Of a stretch of DNA of 64,000 nt, positions 61,951-64,000 are shown in pieces. Below the pieces are notes generated by a model that searched no databases, had not been told where the DNA came from, and saw nothing but the letters and a program-made list of their open reading frames with translations. The translations under genes were made by a program, and so were the position numbers. How positions within the stretch are numbered: position 1 is the first letter of the stretch; the number at the start of each line of letters is the position of its first letter. The DNA comes from Spirosoma sordidisoli. Its GTDB lineage: Bacteria; Bacteroidota; Bacteroidia; Cytophagales; Spirosomataceae. The stretch spans positions 682,001 through 746,000 of the forward strand of contig NZ_SBLB01000001.1 in NCBI RefSeq assembly GCF_004138325.1. Direction: 5' to 3'.

Positions 61951-62088
61951 ATTGTTTTGGGTAGAATAAACAACCAGGGTACGCTGGTCAGTTACAAAGG
62001 TATGCCGGAGGTCAGGACCTATCCGTTAATAAATCTTTACGTTTATAGTTTATGTATAGATTCTTAGCAGGTGGAACGCTGGTGTAAT

Positions 62089-63384
62089 TTATCCTTTCAA
62101 TAGTCCGGCCCCAATCTGGCAGCTGAGGCATTTCTTCTGGGTGCAGAACTCATTGTACAATTCTATACCCGCCTGCGAGTCGAAAGCTGTCTGAATGCCC
62201 ATACCCAGTTTGTTCCAGCCTTCGGTCAGTCGGTTGTGTTCAGCGGGGAGCTGCTCCAGCAAAGCGATGGCCCGATCGAGATAGGCGGGTTGGCCCCGGT
62301 GATGAGCATAGGCAGCCAATAGTGGCACAACCGTATTAATAACAATATTCTCGGCCGACATACGACCCAGCGCCGGGGATCCCCTGTCGGTAGCTTTCCC
62401 GAACCGGTAATGTGTCTGCCAGTAGTCGGAGGGCGTAACCTGTAGTGCTTGAAGGATTAGTTCAACATCGGTAGTTGCCACAAACAGCGAAAACAGACTC
62501 GCGTGCCGGGTAAGCAGCCGGGCCAGCTGAGCCAGCCGAAGCGTAGGAAAACTGGCCGGTCGCAGGCGGCCCCACTTCCAGGCGTGAGCCATCACCTGTA
62601 GCCCGGTCAGTTGGTATTTGGCGGCCAGAAACCGGTATTCCCGCTGCAACATGCCGCCGTACTCATCAGGATCGGTTAATTCATCGAGCAGGCCGGCGGC
62701 TCCAAACAACATGGCTTCGGCCTGAATAACCTTATCCCGATGCTTAAGAATAGCTTTCAGGGGGACAGCCCGGCTGAGCTGCTCCATCGGTTCCGCATTC
62801 AGCTTAAACCCCATGTTTACGGCCAGCATCTGATACGCCGTTTCTTCCCAGTCCGATCCTGTCTGGTCAAATATGGCCTGAACGGTGGCGGCTTTGCGCT
62901 CAAGCCGTTGCAGCATGGCTTTATCCAGCATCGACGTTATCCGCAGCGGCTGCACCGACCGAAACTGAGCAGCACAGGGAATTGGCGCAGCGGAATCGTG
63001 AAGCTGCCCGAACCGATCGATCAGCGCCCGGTCGGTGAGGGGTTCAAGAACCAGTGTCGGAAGGGGTGTGCCATCGGTGCGCTCGACCCGGCGACTGCTG
63101 GCCGGCTGATCATCCTGCCAGACAACATGCAGTATGACATTGTCGTAAGCGCGGTCGTGCTGATGCCGATGGGCCAGCCAGTCGGTGGTTCGGGTGTGCA
63201 TCTCAACGGTGCCTCCCCATTCCTGTCCACCTATGAGCAGCCGCGCATTAATGAAATCGGGACCAGCCCCGTGGTTTCTGAAACCCGGATGCAGCACCTC
63301 AACCTGCTCACCATCGGTCGTGACGAGCAGGCTGGGGTTTATGTACTGATATTGCCAAAGGAAATACAGAAACGATTCGGGCAC
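62089..63384 (-). CDS. DUF2851 family protein
   Basis: 431 residues with a GTG start; a TAG lies four codons upstream, so no earlier start exists. The N-terminal LYFLWQYQYINPSLLVTTDG, then HPGFRNHGAGPDFINARLLI and GTVEMHTRTTDWLAHRHQHD are the family's conserved core, with Asp/Glu residues reminiscent of a nuclease-like fold. A C-terminal Cys pair cluster (CTQKKCLSCQIG) could bind metal. Function unknown. It is transcribed after pyrF in the same direction. Confidence 0.88.
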   Translation of the reverse strand: MPESFLYFLWQYQYINPSLLVTTDGEQVEVLHPGFRNHGAGPDFINARLLIGGQEWGGTVEMHTRTTDWLAHRHQHDRAYDNVILHVVWQDDQPASSRRVERTDGTPLPTLVLEPLTDRALIDRFGQLHDSAAPIPCAAQFRSVQPLRITSMLDKAMLQRLERKAATVQAIFDQTGSDWEETAYQMLAVNMGFKLNAEPMEQLSRAVPLKAILKHRDKVIQAEAMLFGAAGLLDELTDPDEYGGMLQREYRFLAAKYQLTGLQVMAHAWKWGRLRPASFPTLRLAQLARLLTRHASLFSLFVATTDVELILQALQVTPSDYWQTHYRFGKATDRGSPALGRMSAENIVINTVVPLLAAYAHHRGQPAYLDRAIALLEQLPAEHNRLTEGWNKLGMGIQTAFDSQAGIELYNEFCTQKKCLSCQIGAGLLKG

Positions 63385-63453
63385 GATAGCTGGCTACTGA
63401 CAAAAAAGTCAGTTACTGCAAATATACACAAACCTGAAATTAGCTCACTACCC

Positions 63454-64000
63454 TTAACGTATTGCCTGTAAATGACGGGCCATTTCCTGTTGCAGACTCA
63501 CAGCCTCGGCCCGCGCCCGCCTGGCAAAGTCGGTACCGCCGGATGCGTACAGGATACTGCGCGATGCATTGACAAGCAGTCCGCCGTCGGTTGTCAGCCC
63601 ATAGCGCGATACATCTTCCAGCGACCCTCCCTGCGCCCCTACCCCCGGCACGAGCAGAAAATTTTTGGGAGCCAGCTGCCGGATACGTCCTAACTCAGCG
63701 GCCTGGGTGGCGCCCACGACAAACATGATCCGGTCAGGGCCTGCCCAGCTGTTGGCGGTTTCTATAACGGCTTCGAACAGTTCCTGCTCGCCCAGGCTTT
63801 GCCGCTGAAAATCAGCACTCCCCGGATTAGACGTCAGAGCCAGCAAAATGACCCATTTTCCTTCGTAGTCGAGAAAAGGCGTTACGGAATCGTGGCCCAT
63901 ATAGGGCGCTACGGTAATGGAGTCGAAATGGAGCCCGGCGGCTGCAGGGTCAAAAAACGCCCGCGCATACAGGCCCGACGTATTGCCAATATCGCCCCGT
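63454..64000 (-). CDS. pyrF: Orotidine 5'-phosphate decarboxylase, group II (N-terminus beyond window)
   Basis: The frame is open to the window edge, so only the last 182 codons or so are visible. RGDIGNTSGLYARAFF near the edge is the group II PyrF signature; FVVGATQAAELGRIRQLAP and FLLVPGVGAQGG form the phosphate-binding part of the barrel. It converts OMP to UMP, the last step of pyrimidine synthesis. An ATG at 63900 is internal. It lies 69 bases before DUF2851. Confidence 0.93.
   Translation of the reverse strand, partial: RGDIGNTSGLYARAFFDPAAAGLHFDSITVAPYMGHDSVTPFLDYEGKWVILLALTSNPGSADFQRQSLGEQELFEAVIETANSWAGPDRIMFVVGATQAAELGRIRQLAPKNFLLVPGVGAQGGSLEDVSRYGLTTDGGLLVNASRSILYASGGTDFARRARAEAVSLQQEMARHLQAIR

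Overview
The window reads as ordinary chromosome of a Bacteroidetes bacterium of the Cytophagales, most like Spirosoma and its relatives. The genus is an inference. The evidence is the gliding/type IX secretion set (porP/sprF, gldK, gldL, gldM, gldN, sprE/porW), a SusC/SusD pair with a FecR regulator, families largely confined to the phylum (DUF4271, DUF2851, GldN), a T9SS C-terminal sorting domain, a Bacteroidetes-type TTG-N19-TAnnTTTG promoter before metK, and few Shine-Dalgarno sequences. I see no tRNA, rRNA, CRISPR array, transposase, integrase or prophage gene.

Layout. 1-3.8 kb: the N-terminal part of a secreted DUF4964/5127/4965-type (glutaminase A-like) protein, then a GNAT acetyltransferase translationally coupled to a class A beta-lactamase-fold protein. 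3.8-7.3 kb: the F-type ATPase operon atpZ, a small membrane gene, atpB, atpE, atpF, atpH, which ends at a terminator without atpA/atpG. 7.4-14.0 kb: sprE/porW, a class A penicillin-binding protein and uvrC. 14.1-20.2 kb: porP-gldK-gldL-gldM-gldN on the minus strand, the T9SS motor and ring, with hairpins between several cistrons. 20.4-23.4 kb: sucD, then the pair DUF4271-hemD. 23.5-29.5 kb: a membrane protein, topoisomerase IB, a DUF421 protein with a zinc ribbon, a YdaT-like small protein, a TolC-type efflux protein and a lipoprotein amidohydrolase. 29.5-35.7 kb: GreA-like protein, GMC oxidoreductase, two tandem SDR paralogues, a cytochrome P450 and the hibernation factor HPF. 35.7-48.2 kb: metK, lycopene cyclase, lipA, OsmC, a Tat-exported Gfo/Idh/MocA oxidoreductase, an FAD/NAD oxidoreductase, a mini DksA-type zinc finger, an acyl-CoA ligase, an outer-membrane-type protein and an acetoacetate-decarboxylase-fold protein.

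48.3-57.4 kb is the most coherent accessory module. FecR, SusC, SusD, a TIM-barrel sugar isomerase/epimerase, a DUF1080 (3-keto-disaccharide hydrolase-type) protein and a Gfo/Idh/MocA oxidoreductase lie in a row on the plus strand. The last three carry export signals. Together they suggest uptake of a glycoside and its cleavage through a 3-keto intermediate in the periplasm, although the locus has no classical glycoside hydrolase and no sigma factor. 57.4-62 kb holds a 1504-residue secreted nuclease/phosphatase with Calx-beta and Ig-like repeats and a T9SS sorting domain, a probable client of the machinery encoded at 14-20 kb. The window ends in DUF2851 and a partial pyrF.

No wholly new system is evident. 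The best leads are the putative 3-keto-glycoside locus, the hairpins between gld and atp cistrons, the DUF421-zinc-ribbon fusion, a Trp/Asp repeat insert in GldN, and several operator-like palindromes next to start codons.
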